Shown: positions 44,156-54,380, counted from the first letter of the stretch. The stretch: DNA of 60,367 bases from Blastocatellia bacterium (GCA_016789265.1 JAEUQK010000038.1:1-60367), one strand, 5' to 3'. Translations and numbers: made by a program. The notes: generated by a model from the sequence alone, not told the origin.

Positions 44156-47100
44156 CAGAGTAGAAGTTAGTTCTTCAAAGCGAGGATCGCGCCTCAGTTC
44201 ACTAAATCTTGGGTCAGCATCGATCAGGTTGAAGCTGTGTGTTCCGGTGGCCTCTGCCTTCGAAAGCCACTTTAGCGCGTTTTCACGATCTCCTAAATGC
44301 AAATAGGCCAAAGCGATCTCAACAGAATAGGTAAATGGATTTGTTCGGATGTCGTCGTCGCGAACTACCTTTTCAAGAGTCTCAAGAGATGTTCTTTTTG
44401 AATCGGGGTCGATGTCTGATAGTTGGAGCGAAATGATCTGCCACCCTGGAAGAGAAGCGTCGCCACCGCTTAGTAATCGTTCCCGCTCGAGAGATTCCCG
44501 TGCCGAATTTAGATCGCCCTTCGCCGAGAAAATCCATCGCTTCACCTTGAATGCGGGCACGAAACCAGGATCTTGCATAAGCGCTTTATCACATTCCGCG
44601 ATCCCCTCGTCATATTTACCGGCATAAAAATAGACAATTCCGGCGGCGGATTTGATCGTTAAGGAAGTCGGATCCAATCGTTCGGCGATCTGTATCTCAG
44701 TGAGCGCATCGATCGGTTTATTCATGGCAGCCAATGCAAGGGCGAACCAGTGATGCGCCTGAGCATACGAAGGATTTGTTTGAATTGACCGGCGGAATTC
44801 GAGCTCTGCTCCGCTGCGATCTCTCTCAAAATAGAATTTGATGTATGCGAGGGAAGCATGCGCTTCAGCGAGTTCATCGTCTATCGACAGAGCGGTCAAG
44901 GCATATTCCCGGGCCTTTGAATAAGCGTCTTCCGGAGGACGAATGTCATAAAGATTCAAAAGTGAATGGGCATCTGCTAGACCGACGAACGCAGGGGCAA
45001 ACCCGGCGTCATCCTTGATGGCCGCTGCAAATGATGCAATCGCACGTCTAAGACCTTCCGAGGTTCGATTAGCCATTTGGCTGCGGCCGATCAAATATTT
45101 CTCATAGGCGGATGCACTTTGCGTATAACTCTTTTCAAGCTGCCGAAGTTCCATCGGAAGCGGTTCAATTTTGAGTGATCGCCAAAATCGATCAGCCACC
45201 TTTGACTGAAGTTCAAAGTAATTTCCTGGATCAGACCTAAACGTTTCATCCCATAATACCGTACCGGTATTGGCATTAAGCAGTTCGACTTCCAAAACTG
45301 CGGAACCAGTCTCATTACGGATCTCCCCTTTCATCACAAACGAAACACCGAATTCAGACGCGATCTCCCTGACATCTCGGCCGGCAAGCGACCTTCCGGT
45401 GCTCGCGGAAAGTACGCTGATGGATTTGAGGTTTCCCAGGCGCTGTGTAAGAGCATCCGCAAGACCGACACCGATCGTCTCAGATGCAGGATCGTTCCCA
45501 CTAAAAGGAAGGACCAAAAGGGCGGGATTCTGAAATCCTGCTGATTTCACGACGACCATCTTTGGATCGGACGGTGCATTGAAATAATAGATAGACCCGA
45601 TCGCAGTTAACACGGCCACCATTATTACCGCCGCCGCGATCCACCTTTTCCAGTTGTGAGTACTAAATTCGAGGGTTGCACCATCTGCGGTTTGATGGCC
45701 ATCGTCGATGACAAGAGTTGTCAGATCGTGCATCCGATCGCGGCCGCTTCCGGCCCGTCGTGGAGCATCTAGGAGATTTGTCCCGCTCAACGCAAAGTTG
45801 ACGAAAAATTGCCGATACCCGATCTCTTCAAGGATGCTGTTGTATTCACTGGACTCACGAACCAGGTTCAACGCGGGATCAACGCCCATCCAGTTAAGCC
45901 AGGCTTCCTTACGTTCATATGCCTGCTTAAGACAGGAGATCACGTTTTCCTTATCATCTAGAAAAGCGTAGACCAACGAGACCTGGTACGGAGAGACAAA
46001 CCGTTCTTCAGCCAGTTTGGCGAGCTCTACGAGTTTTTGACGCGACAGCTCCGTTTGTCCATCCGCCGCCAAACACTCGGCCTCTGCCAGCAGACTGAAA
46101 ACACTTTCGCCCATCAGTTCTTTGGCCCTTTGATTCTCTTTTATCGCCTCTTTTGTCCGCCCAATGATCCGGTAAATTTTGCTCAGGCCGTAATGACCGA
46201 ATGAATAATCAGGAAAGTCCTCGATCACCTTTTGATATATCTTGATAGCTTCGTCAAATCTTCGCGCGTAATACTGGCCCCATCCTACGTTGTGGTGATT
46301 GAAAGGGGTCAGCGGATCAAGCTCAACTCCTTTTCGCGCAAGGTCAAGTGCTTCGTCGAACCTTCCCTCGGTGTATAGCACTATCGAATACCAAACATAT
46401 GCGACAGCGTTGCCGGGGTTTAGCTCAATCGCCTTCTTGAGGTGTTTCTCAGCACCTGCCCAATCATATCGGCCGGCATGAAGTGAAAACCCCAACGTTG
46501 CATGTGCCTCCGAGAGCTCGGGATCGAGTTCTACGGACCGTGAGGCTGCCTCTATGGCGGGCAGATAACACTCCTGCGGTGGGAGAACACCGATGATTCC
46601 GAGCCAATTGTAGTAATCGGCAATGCCGACATAGGCAAGGGCGTACCCCGGGTCGGCAGCTATGGCAGCGTGAAAACTGACAAACGCCTTTGCAAGGCCC
46701 TCCTCAGTGAAACTGTTGAAATGATATCTGCCTCTGAGATATTCTTCGAAAGCTTCCGGGCTATCCGTTCCGCGCTTGGCTATCTCACCCACGTCGCTTC
46801 CCGTCAGTTGGGGAAGCAGGGCTTCGATCACCTTACTTGCTAGTGTATCTTCAAGGGTTAAAACGTCGGTCAGCTTTTCATCGATCGATGTCGCCCAAAT
46901 CGCTGAGTTCTCGCCTACATTCAAAAGCTGAATGGTCACTCTTAGACGATCGTTCGCCTTTTTAATATTCCCATCCAGAATTAGATCCACGTTAAGGTCA
47001 CGACCCGCACTGATCGGGTCGAACACTGTATCGCCAAACGCCAAAATTGAACTAGTCGGGCGAACAACAAAACTACGGATCTTACTGAGCCGAGCGATCA

Positions 47101-48466
47101 AAGCATCCGTTAGGCCAAGACCTAGAAATCTATCGTCGGTATCGCCGCCGACACCAAGATTGATAAATTTGAAAGGTAGGACCGCGATCGCCTTACCGCG
47201 TTCTTGTTTACGCTTTCCATTTGTTTTCAAGACGCCCCCGGCCCTACTGAATCTCGGGGCTGCGATCGGCGCTCCATTCAAGTAGCGTGTGAGGTCTTTG
47301 GAGAATTCCTTAACATTCAGATACCGGTCTTCAGGGCGTTTCGAAAGGGCTTTCATTATGACGTCATCAAGACCGTCCAATAATGCTGATCTAAGTTCCT
47401 CCGAGGAACATCCTCGGCACTCATAAACTTTCGAATCGTCGGAACCATATTGTGACAGAAGCCGATCGGGGAGTTGCATCGCCTCACTTGGCAACGGCGG
47501 CATGACATCACAAACCGCCCGGGAAACTTCATGAATCGACCTGCCGGCCAGGGCGTATGGACGATGTCCTGTGATCAGCTCATAGAGTAGTATCCCCAGC
47601 GAATATATGTCGCTAGAGGGAGCAACATCCTGTCCCCTAACTTGTTCCGGACTTGCGTAATCCGGGGTCATCATTCTCAACATCGATCCTGTTGGATTCA
47701 ACGACTCGTGGATCAGTTCCGGGTCGAGGATCTTTGCGATCCCGAAGTCGAGTAATTTCGGCGCACCACTCTGATTAATAAGTATGTTACCGGGTTTAAT
47801 ATCACGATGAACGATTTGACGTTCATGAGCGTATTCGACCGCCGAGCACACTTTTTGAAATAGCTTCAATCTATCTCGGACCGGCAGTGTTTTCTGGTCG
47901 CAGTATTTGTAGAGCGTCTCGCCTTCGATGAACTCCATCACGAAATATGGGGTTCCGTCGGTGGTGGTTCCACCATCCAATAATCTTGCAATAAAGGGAT
48001 GTTCGAACGAGGCAAGGATCTGACGCTCATGACGGAATCGGCGAACAATAAAGTCTGAATCCATGCCGCGTTTAATCAGCTTGATAGCGACCGTCTGTTG
48101 AAATTCGCCATCGGCCCGTTCGGCTTTATAAACGGTTCCCATTCCACCCCGGCCTATCTGTTGGTCGAGTCTGTAAACCCCGACTTTTCGCCCGATCATC
48201 TCGTCAATACCAGTCTCGTAGGTTGGCACAAGTGACTTCGATAGCTCGCGTTTTGCCGAAGTATTCAGGAAATTGCTGTCCGTCCAAATGGGTACTTCGA
48301 TGAAACTGTCCGAAGAGTCCAGGCTCGAAAGAAGAGCTTGGACTTGGCCGAAAAGTTCCTGATCTGTTCCGCATCGCTCGTTCAAAAAGCGCTCTCGTTC
48401 CTCAGCCGGTAGGTCTACCGATTCATTGAAGAGCCCTTCGACTAATTTCCATCTTTCAGGAGACAT
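44144..48466 (-). CDS. Ser/Thr kinase fused to two TolB-like/TPR blocks with a central membrane helix
   Basis: 1440 residues. The N-terminal 65 residues (SPERWKLVEGLFNESVDLPA) are the short helical lead seen in acidobacterial kinases. Kinase domain about 90-405: GRGGMGTVYKA, AIKLIKRG, HRDIKPGN, DFGIAK. Then a TolB-like domain (about 425-545; IAVLPFKF, LGLTDAL, VRPTSS) and a TPR array (about 570-880). A membrane helix follows (WIAAAVIMVAVLTAIGSIYY, near 955). A second TolB-like domain (about 985-1100; LLVLPFSGND, GVGLADALTQRL) and a second TPR array complete it. If the kinase is cytoplasmic, the second block lies outside the membrane. The N-terminal block is close to its neighbour, the C-terminal one more diverged. 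Confidence 0.92.
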   Translation of the reverse strand: MSPERWKLVEGLFNESVDLPAEERERFLNERCGTDQELFGQVQALLSSLDSSDSFIEVPIWTDSNFLNTSAKRELSKSLVPTYETGIDEMIGRKVGVYRLDQQIGRGGMGTVYKAERADGEFQQTVAIKLIKRGMDSDFIVRRFRHERQILASFEHPFIARLLDGGTTTDGTPYFVMEFIEGETLYKYCDQKTLPVRDRLKLFQKVCSAVEYAHERQIVHRDIKPGNILINQSGAPKLLDFGIAKILDPELIHESLNPTGSMLRMMTPDYASPEQVRGQDVAPSSDIYSLGILLYELITGHRPYALAGRSIHEVSRAVCDVMPPLPSEAMQLPDRLLSQYGSDDSKVYECRGCSSEELRSALLDGLDDVIMKALSKRPEDRYLNVKEFSKDLTRYLNGAPIAAPRFSRAGGVLKTNGKRKQERGKAIAVLPFKFINLGVGGDTDDRFLGLGLTDALIARLSKIRSFVVRPTSSILAFGDTVFDPISAGRDLNVDLILDGNIKKANDRLRVTIQLLNVGENSAIWATSIDEKLTDVLTLEDTLASKVIEALLPQLTGSDVGEIAKRGTDSPEAFEEYLRGRYHFNSFTEEGLAKAFVSFHAAIAADPGYALAYVGIADYYNWLGIIGVLPPQECYLPAIEAASRSVELDPELSEAHATLGFSLHAGRYDWAGAEKHLKKAIELNPGNAVAYVWYSIVLYTEGRFDEALDLARKGVELDPLTPFNHHNVGWGQYYARRFDEAIKIYQKVIEDFPDYSFGHYGLSKIYRIIGRTKEAIKENQRAKELMGESVFSLLAEAECLAADGQTELSRQKLVELAKLAEERFVSPYQVSLVYAFLDDKENVISCLKQAYERKEAWLNWMGVDPALNLVRESSEYNSILEEIGYRQFFVNFALSGTNLLDAPRRAGSGRDRMHDLTTLVIDDGHQTADGATLEFSTHNWKRWIAAAVIMVAVLTAIGSIYYFNAPSDPKMVVVKSAGFQNPALLVLPFSGNDPASETIGVGLADALTQRLGNLKSISVLSASTGRSLAGRDVREIASEFGVSFVMKGEIRNETGSAVLEVELLNANTGTVLWDETFRSDPGNYFELQSKVADRFWRSLKIEPLPMELRQLEKSYTQSASAYEKYLIGRSQMANRTSEGLRRAIASFAAAIKDDAGFAPAFVGLADAHSLLNLYDIRPPEDAYSKAREYALTALSIDDELAEAHASLAYIKFYFERDRSGAELEFRRSIQTNPSYAQAHHWFALALAAMNKPIDALTEIQIAERLDPTSLTIKSAAGIVYFYAGKYDEGIAECDKALMQDPGFVPAFKVKRWIFSAKGDLNSARESLERERLLSGGDASLPGWQIISLQLSDIDPDSKRTSLETLEKVVRDDDIRTNPFTYSVEIALAYLHLGDRENALKWLSKAEATGTHSFNLIDADPRFSELRRDPRFEELTSTLKRK

Positions 48467-48563
48467 GTATCCTTAATTATATCTGCTTTTCAAATTTCAG
48501 CTATTTTCGAGAAATCTCCTCGATGTTCATCACTGATTTGAAACATAAGTGCGTTAAAACTTG

Positions 48564-48592
48564 TTGATATACCTACCCGAATCGCATATAAT
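48564..48592 (+). promoter_or_regulatory. Near-consensus sigma-70 promoter for the HD-GYP gene
   Basis: TTGATA at 48564-48569, a 17-base spacer, and the perfect TATAAT at 48587-48592. The expected start is near 48599, about 27 bases ahead of the ATG at 48626. Confidence 0.85.
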
Positions 48593-48625
48593 GTTTTCGG
48601 CAGAACTCCCATCCCGCCCGCCAAA

Positions 48626-50440
48626 ATGCTGGAAAAGTCTAAGAAAGTCAGTCTTATCTACTTTGTTATCGCCACACTCTTACTTGTGGGATTGGTGCCG
48701 CTTGTCTTGACCGGTTGGCTCCTTTCAGGGCGCAGCGGCCGTGAACTTCGGGCCGTTGAAAACCGTTACCAGATCCAGTTGGTGCAAGAAAAGGCGAGTC
48801 AGATCGAAATGTTTGCTCAGAGATATGGCGACCTTGTACTAAGCGTAGGTAACGCGTTGGAACTTGCTAATAACTCGGCAATACTGTCTTCGGCGCAAAC
48901 TGAACAGCATCTTAGCCAGGCTCTCAAACAGGATCCAAATCTTTTGGCTCTGTATTTAAAGCCATTGGATGCTGAGTCGTTGTCTTTGTTCAGGCCGGGA
49001 GTCTTTGCCCCCGGCGAATTTGAATCTGTGATCAACGACGCGTCTTCTAGGTTATCAACACAAGAATTACTTATCGGGCAACCGTTAAAGCTATCGCAGA
49101 GCGGCGAGTATGCGATAACGATGGCCTCGCAAGTAACTATCGACAACCGGACCGTAGCATCCGTGATCGCAGTCGTTTCCCTCAAGGACATTTCGCGTAA
49201 CGTTGTTGGTGTTACTCCGACTAGTGAAGATGAGCTGTGGAAAGCGGGTCTGCCTATCGTTTTCGTTGTAGATCAAAACGGCACGGCATTTTTTCACCCC
49301 GATGCGGCATTGGTGGACAACAAAAGACCAATGAACGATCTAAAGATCGTGGATGAATGGCGACAGTCGAACAGTCAGATCCAGTCGGGCCTCGTTCCTT
49401 TCACCGCTAATTACAAAGGCACCTCGCATGAAATGATCGGGGCCTATTCAACTGCACAGCTGGGTAAGAAAATGAGTCTCGGCGTGATCACGATGCAGGA
49501 CGAAGCCAAAGCACTCGCATCGGTTGGAGAAATGAGATCTCAGACATGGATCATCAGCCTTGCGTTTGCTTGCGTAGCATTGTTCATCGGCATGATCGCC
49601 GCCCGGATGCTGACAAAGCCGATTCACGACCTATCCATAGCGGCTCAGAACATTGCAGGTGGAGATCTATCTACAAGAGTTGATTCACGAAATATTACTG
49701 AGATCGGAACACTCGGGGCCTCTTTCAACCTGATGGCTGACGAGTTAGAAGAATACATCGCCAGGCTCGCAAAGGCTGCGACGGAGAACCGCGAGCTTTT
49801 CGTCGGAACGGTGAAAGCCCTCGCGGCCGCGATCGACGGAAAGGACAAGTACACACGAGGCCATTCGGAGCGTGTCGCCCGTATCTCGGTTGCAATTGGC
49901 AAACAACTTGGAATGTCCGAGACGGACCTTGAAACATTACGTATCAGCGCTCTGCTCCATGATGTAGGTAAGATCGCGATCGATGACAACATATTAAAGA
50001 AGCCGGCCGCCCTGACTGATGAGGAATTTGCGATCATGAAGACCCATCCGGTGAAAGGGTACAAAATAATGTCGCAAATACCTGCAATGAAGGACTTTCT
50101 TCCCGGTATGTACATGCACCACGAAATGGTGAACGGGCAGGGTTATCCTCAAGGCCTGACCGGGGATCAGATCCCGCTTCAAGCAAAGATCGTCTCTGTT
50201 GCCGACACTTTTGATGCGATGACGATCGACCGGCCTTATTCAAAGGGTATGTTGCTGCCTGAAGCAATAGAGCGCATTCGTAGCTTTGTGAATACACGCT
50301 ACGACGGGAATGTTGTTGAGGCGCTTGTACGCGGTTGTGAATCAGGCGAGATCGGGCGAGGAGTTGTTCAATATATGGCGAACAATCAAGATACACCCTC
50401 AGTGAATGTCCCAAAGGGCACGGACCTCAAAGTTGCTTAA
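48626..50440 (+). CDS. Membrane-bound HD-GYP c-di-GMP phosphodiesterase with Cache and HAMP domains
   Basis: 604 residues. Helix 1 (YFVIATLLLVGLVPLVLTG), an extracytoplasmic double-Cache-like sensor (about 35-300), helix 2 (TWIISLAFACVALFIGMIAA), a HAMP domain (about 330-385; KPIHDLSIAAQNIAGGDLST), and an HD-GYP domain (about 395-580). The HD pair is His445-Asp446 in LLHDVGKIAI. His498-His499-Glu500 and G506-Y507-P508 in the HHEMVNGQGYP block complete the signature, so activity on c-di-GMP is expected. The HAMP is linked to the catalytic domain by a helix (EEYIARLAKAATENRE). It would couple an external signal to c-di-GMP breakdown. Confidence 0.94.
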   Translation: MLEKSKKVSLIYFVIATLLLVGLVPLVLTGWLLSGRSGRELRAVENRYQIQLVQEKASQIEMFAQRYGDLVLSVGNALELANNSAILSSAQTEQHLSQALKQDPNLLALYLKPLDAESLSLFRPGVFAPGEFESVINDASSRLSTQELLIGQPLKLSQSGEYAITMASQVTIDNRTVASVIAVVSLKDISRNVVGVTPTSEDELWKAGLPIVFVVDQNGTAFFHPDAALVDNKRPMNDLKIVDEWRQSNSQIQSGLVPFTANYKGTSHEMIGAYSTAQLGKKMSLGVITMQDEAKALASVGEMRSQTWIISLAFACVALFIGMIAARMLTKPIHDLSIAAQNIAGGDLSTRVDSRNITEIGTLGASFNLMADELEEYIARLAKAATENRELFVGTVKALAAAIDGKDKYTRGHSERVARISVAIGKQLGMSETDLETLRISALLHDVGKIAIDDNILKKPAALTDEEFAIMKTHPVKGYKIMSQIPAMKDFLPGMYMHHEMVNGQGYPQGLTGDQIPLQAKIVSVADTFDAMTIDRPYSKGMLLPEAIERIRSFVNTRYDGNVVEALVRGCESGEIGRGVVQYMANNQDTPSVNVPKGTDLKVA

Positions 50441-50460
50441 ACACACATTACACGTGCGGT

Positions 50461-52119
50461 ATGCAAGAACAGAACCTTAACGAGATCTGGCAAGTCGATG
50501 TCAACGGAACCGTTTATGAGGCCCCGTTTGTTGAGCTTGGAGATTGGATCGACGGCGGATCACTTCTTCCGGAGGACAAGGTCCGAAAGGGTAATCTCCG
50601 CTGGATAGAAGCAAGAAAAGTGCCGAGTCTTGTGCCTTTCTTCAATGCCAAATCTAGCGGACAGCCAATGCCAATGTTCGTGAATACGACAGTTGCTGAA
50701 CCGCCGACCATTAATTCCGAGCCTTCCATTGGGTTTGAACCTCATATCGAATCAAGCCCGTTCTCTAACAAGTCTGAGGTTCAGGCGGCCGATTCCGGTC
50801 AAATGCCAGGTCCCGAAATATGTGCTCTTCACACCGATCTTGAGTCTTTCTATTTGTGTGACGGCTGCGGCAGCGGGCTCTGCAAAGCCTGCCCTAAGTC
50901 GTTCGGTGGAACAGTTAAAATATGTCCATTGTGCGGGGCTATGTGCCGACCAAAATTAGAGGTTGCCGCGGCCAGATCTCGAACTGATCAAAAACACGCA
51001 GCGTTCGCGGACGGCTTCGGTATTGCTGACTTTTTTTGCGCCTTGGGCCATCCGTTCAAATTCAAGGTCAGCCTATTTTTCGGGGCTTTAATGTTTGCGG
51101 CCTTTTCACTTGGACAATCGGCATCCGCGCTCGGCGGAATTTTCATGATGGTGTCAGCTATCTTTTGTATGATGCTTGCGAATATGCTGACATTTGGCGT
51201 CTTGTCTCACACTGTCGACAATTTTGTTCAGGGAGATCTTGAAGAGAACTTCATGCCGAGTTTCGAAGAGTTTTCGATCTGGGATGACGTGGTTCATCCG
51301 TTCTTCCTAAGCATAGGAGCATACCTCTCCTCCTTTGGTCCGTTCATAGTGGTAGCTCTGATCGGATTCTATTTGGTCACTAGAGCGATCAGTTCACAAG
51401 CGGAAATTGTTAAGGCTGAATTAGAGAAGATCCCCGGCACGCAGGTTTATGCCGGACGAAAGCTAACTGAGCAAACCGGCGACGTGAAGGATGTTCTAAA
51501 CGGAATAAAACAGCGGGAACAGGAACGGATAGCGGCCATCACGGAATCGGCGGATACTGCGAATTCTGATGCGCTTTTGGACGACACCGATCAGCCCGTT
51601 ATAGATCGCGAGTCAAAGGAGCAGGAAGAACTTTGGGCTATGGCTCAGGAAAGCCGAAAGGTCCAACTTGAGTCTGCTTTGGGAAAATCTCCCGAAACCG
51701 CGACACGTGAACAGGCAGAGTTTTTTAAAGGATTTTTGCGTCTTGCCGCGCCTTTGGTAGTTGTGGGATTTCTAACATTCATCTGGGGGCTGGTAATGTT
51801 CCCGGCGTCCTGTGCAGTCGCCGGCTACACACGGTCATTCATAGCGACCATAAATCCACTGGTCGCCCTAGACACGATGCGAAGATTAGGTCTCACTTAC
51901 GTGAAGATCTTGGTTATGTGCGTGGCCTTACTCTTTTTATCGATTCTTGTAAGCGGGATCTTGTCAATGATCTTCGCACCATTTGCACTTCCGGGAATGG
52001 GAAATCTCCCGGCCAAGGGGTTGGGAAGCATGTTCGGATTTTATCTCACCGTTGTTTTTTCCTGCATTCTTGGCTACGCACTATTTAAGTCTCAGGACAA
52101 ATTGCAGCTTCGGACTTAG
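50461..52119 (+). CDS. GYF-like / zinc-finger / multi-pass membrane protein, Yip1-like
   Basis: 552 residues. N-terminal GYF_2-like module (about 5-65; NEIWQVDVNGTVYEAP, then RKGNLRWIEARKVPSLVPF). A Cys/His cluster (about 120-165; CALHTDLESFYLCDGCGSG, then CKAC, CPLCG) resembles a B-box zinc finger. Hydrophobic helices follow (about 200-290), then a Glu/Gln/Lys-rich coiled stretch (about 315-410), then more helices (about 420-545). The membrane parts resemble Yip1/DUF-type proteins. It begins 20 bases after the HD-GYP stop and may be co-transcribed. Function unknown. Confidence 0.8.
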   Translation: MQEQNLNEIWQVDVNGTVYEAPFVELGDWIDGGSLLPEDKVRKGNLRWIEARKVPSLVPFFNAKSSGQPMPMFVNTTVAEPPTINSEPSIGFEPHIESSPFSNKSEVQAADSGQMPGPEICALHTDLESFYLCDGCGSGLCKACPKSFGGTVKICPLCGAMCRPKLEVAAARSRTDQKHAAFADGFGIADFFCALGHPFKFKVSLFFGALMFAAFSLGQSASALGGIFMMVSAIFCMMLANMLTFGVLSHTVDNFVQGDLEENFMPSFEEFSIWDDVVHPFFLSIGAYLSSFGPFIVVALIGFYLVTRAISSQAEIVKAELEKIPGTQVYAGRKLTEQTGDVKDVLNGIKQREQERIAAITESADTANSDALLDDTDQPVIDRESKEQEELWAMAQESRKVQLESALGKSPETATREQAEFFKGFLRLAAPLVVVGFLTFIWGLVMFPASCAVAGYTRSFIATINPLVALDTMRRLGLTYVKILVMCVALLFLSILVSGILSMIFAPFALPGMGNLPAKGLGSMFGFYLTVVFSCILGYALFKSQDKLQLRT

Positions 52120-52139
52120 ATCGGATCGTCAGATCAACG

Positions 52140-52175
52140 AAAAGCACGCCCGTTACGAGACGGGCGTGCTTTTTT
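52140..52175 (+). terminator. Terminator ahead of ftsY
   Basis: AAAAGCACGCCCGT, TACGAG-type loop, ACGGGCGTGCTTTTTT: a 14-bp stem followed by a T-run. It ends the HD-GYP/zinc-finger transcript and separates it from ftsY. Confidence 0.92.
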
Positions 52176-52221
52176 GTATAATTGAAAATTTGCGAAAGGT
52201 GAAGCGTTACACGCATTTCAT

Positions 52222-53256
52222 ATGGCATTTTTCTGGAAACGTAATAAGCAAGGCAATTTCTCATCATCGGTTCTGGGTCTCGATAGATCGATAGAGGAAC
52301 TAAAGGCCCAAGAGGAGGCGGTCGAAAAGGAGATCGGCGTCCGATTTACTAAGGCGATCGCCAAGACGCGCGATTCGATAAATACCCGCCTCGACACGAT
52401 CTTTGAGGGAAGAAAGCAGATAGATGAACAGCTCCTCGACGAACTCGAGGAAATGCTCATATCGACCGACATCGGTGTGCAGACCACCCTCCAGGTTCTC
52501 GAAGCCGTTCGCAAAGGTGTTTCCCGCCAGGAGATCAGCGACATAAGCGCGTTGAAGGCAACAATGAAGAATGAGTTGCTGGATATCCTCCAACACTCGA
52601 AAGAAAGCGGCGTTTCTTCTGAGACCGCCGTAGATGGTTCCATCAAACCATATGTCCTGATGGTCGTAGGAGTGAATGGCGTTGGTAAGACCACAACGAT
52701 CGGTAAACTCTCACAAAGGATCAAGAACGAAGGCAACGATGTTTTGATATGTGCTGCTGACACGTTCCGTGCGGCCGCCTCCGACCAGCTTGAGATCTGG
52801 GCAGGTCGGGCGGGCGTGCCCATCGTCCAACAAAAACAGGGTACTGACCCCGCAGCCGTTCTTTTTGATGCTCTTCAATCAGCCAAAGCAAGGAATTCCG
52901 ATGTTTTGATCGTGGATACTGCAGGGAGATTGCACAACAAGGCCAATTTGATGGCGGAACTTGAAAAGATGAAGCGTATAGCAGGACGCGAAGTTCCACA
53001 GGCACCTCATGAGACGCTTCTCGTAATTGATGCGGTGACCGGACAAAATGGACTCGAACAGGCTCGACAGTTCACAAAGGTTGCCGATGTTACCGGGATC
53101 GTATTGACCAAATTGGACGGAACCGCCAAAGGCGGTATCGCCGTCGCTATAGCAAAGGAACTCAACCTTCCGATACGGTATGTTGGAATAGGTGAGCAGG
53201 TCGACGACCTTATGGTGTTCGACCCCGAGAGTTACGTTAATGGATTGTTCAATTGA
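52222..53256 (+). CDS. ftsY: Signal recognition particle receptor FtsY
   Basis: 344 residues. The N-terminal basic segment ([11 protein letters not shown]) is short, with no long acidic A-domain. The N domain follows (about 40-130), then the G domain with GVNGVGKTT (Gly150-Thr157), [37 protein letters not shown] and the closing [10 protein letters not shown]. This receptor delivers ribosome-SRP complexes to the membrane. Its TGA stop overlaps the ribD TTG start, so the two are coupled. Confidence 0.97.
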   Translation: MAFFWKRNKQGNFSSSVLGLDRSIEELKAQEEAVEKEIGVRFTKAIAKTRDSINTRLDTIFEGRKQIDEQLLDELEEMLISTDIGVQTTLQVLEAVRKGVSRQEISDISALKATMKNELLDILQHSKESGVSSETAVDGSIKPYVLMVVGVNGVGKTTTIGKLSQRIKNEGNDVLICAADTFRAAASDQLEIWAGRAGVPIVQQKQGTDPAAVLFDALQSAKARNSDVLIVDTAGRLHNKANLMAELEKMKRIAGREVPQAPHETLLVIDAVTGQNGLEQARQFTKVADVTGIVLTKLDGTAKGGIAVAIAKELNLPIRYVGIGEQVDDLMVFDPESYVNGLFN

Positions 53257-54380
53257 ATCCCGAAATTGTCCAAAATAGTACCAGTGACGAAGCGTTTGCC
53301 GCTCGTGCGATCGAACTCGCACGTTGTGCGGTTGGACTCGTTTCGCCAAATCCGCTTGTAGGTTGTGTGGTCGTTTCCGCTTCCGGTTCGATCATTGGTG
53401 AAGGTACTTACTTAAAAGACAATGTCACGCACGCAGAAGTGATCGCTCTTGAAGAAGCGGGCGAAAAAGCAAGAGGCGGAACTGTCTTCGTATCGCTTGA
53501 ACCGCATGATCATCACGGAAAGACACCTCCGTGTACTGAGGCTCTGATCAATGCCGGCATCAAGCGGGTCGTCTGTCCGATCGAGGATCCGAATCCATTG
53601 GTCTCCGGAAAGGGATTTGAACGATTAAGAAATGCGGGGATCGAAGTAGTTACAGGAATTCTCGCCGAGGAAGCATCAAAGCTTAACGAAAAGTTCATCA
53701 CATGGCATAAGAAAGGACGGCCGTTCGTTCACTTGAAATTGGCAATGTCGCTTGACGGCAGGATCTCTCTCGGGGGCAGCGTTTCAACGGCACTGTCTGG
53801 AGAACTCGGCAGGAAACGCGTTCACGATATACGACACGAACATGATGCGATCCTTATCGGCGGAAACACGGTTGTGGTCGACAATCCCAGCTTAACGGAT
53901 CGCAGCGGGAAGATGCGCCGAAGACCGCTTGTACGCATCGTTTTGGATAATCGCCTACAAACCACCTTAGACTCAACTATCGTAACGTCAGTAAATGCGA
54001 GTCCGACTCTGGTATTCACCAATAGCCGTGACGCGGCGAAAGTCGATGCGATTCGAGCTCGCGACGTCGACGTCATCGAATCGGAATTGGGTGGGCGCGA
54101 TCTACCCGGTGTCTTGGAAGAACTCAGAATCAGGGAGATCCAGAGCGTCCTTGTCGAGGGCGGTACAGAGGTGGCTGGAGCATTCGTCGATGCCAGGCTA
54201 GTCGATAAAGTCACCTTTCTAATCTCGCCGATAGTGATAGGGGGGAGAAATGCTCCACATGCAATAGGCGGAATGGGTGCATCTGAACTTATGGATGCCC
54301 TTCGATTGAGAGATATCGAGATCACACGACACGGCGATGATATTGAAGTGACCGGTTATCCGATGGGTGAGAATGAATAA
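53253..54380 (+). CDS. ribD: Bifunctional riboflavin biosynthesis deaminase/reductase RibD with an altered zinc ligand
   Basis: 375 residues from a TTG that overlaps the ftsY stop (TTGA). Deaminase domain to about 155, reductase from about 165. It deaminates and reduces the pyrimidine intermediate from GTP cyclohydrolase II on the way to riboflavin. The first zinc ligand His60 and catalytic Glu62 are in THAEV. The second zinc ligand position is His85, in [14 protein letters not shown], where the family has Cys (EPCxHxGxTPPC); Cys94 is present. Spacing (His60 +25, +34) is normal. The reductase has [12 protein letters not shown] and [10 protein letters not shown], as usual. Other rib genes are not in the window. 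Confidence 0.93.
   Translation: MNPEIVQNSTSDEAFAARAIELARCAVGLVSPNPLVGCVVVSASGSIIGEGTYLKDNVTHAEVIALEEAGEKARGGTVFVSLEPHDHHGKTPPCTEALINAGIKRVVCPIEDPNPLVSGKGFERLRNAGIEVVTGILAEEASKLNEKFITWHKKGRPFVHLKLAMSLDGRISLGGSVSTALSGELGRKRVHDIRHEHDAILIGGNTVVVDNPSLTDRSGKMRRRPLVRIVLDNRLQTTLDSTIVTSVNASPTLVFTNSRDAAKVDAIRARDVDVIESELGGRDLPGVLEELRIREIQSVLVEGGTEVAGAFVDARLVDKVTFLISPIVIGGRNAPHAIGGMGASELMDALRLRDIEITRHGDDIEVTGYPMGENE

Noticed and set aside
40170..48466. Repeated sequences in the two giant kinases as a recent mobile or tandem DNA repeat
   Set aside because: The similarity is at protein level within coding regions, with clear divergence in DNA; no terminal repeats or transposase are present.
53822..54325. 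167-codon minus-strand open frame inside ribD
   Set aside because: Antisense to well-conserved reductase sequence; Ser/Thr/Arg-rich product with no recognisable feature.
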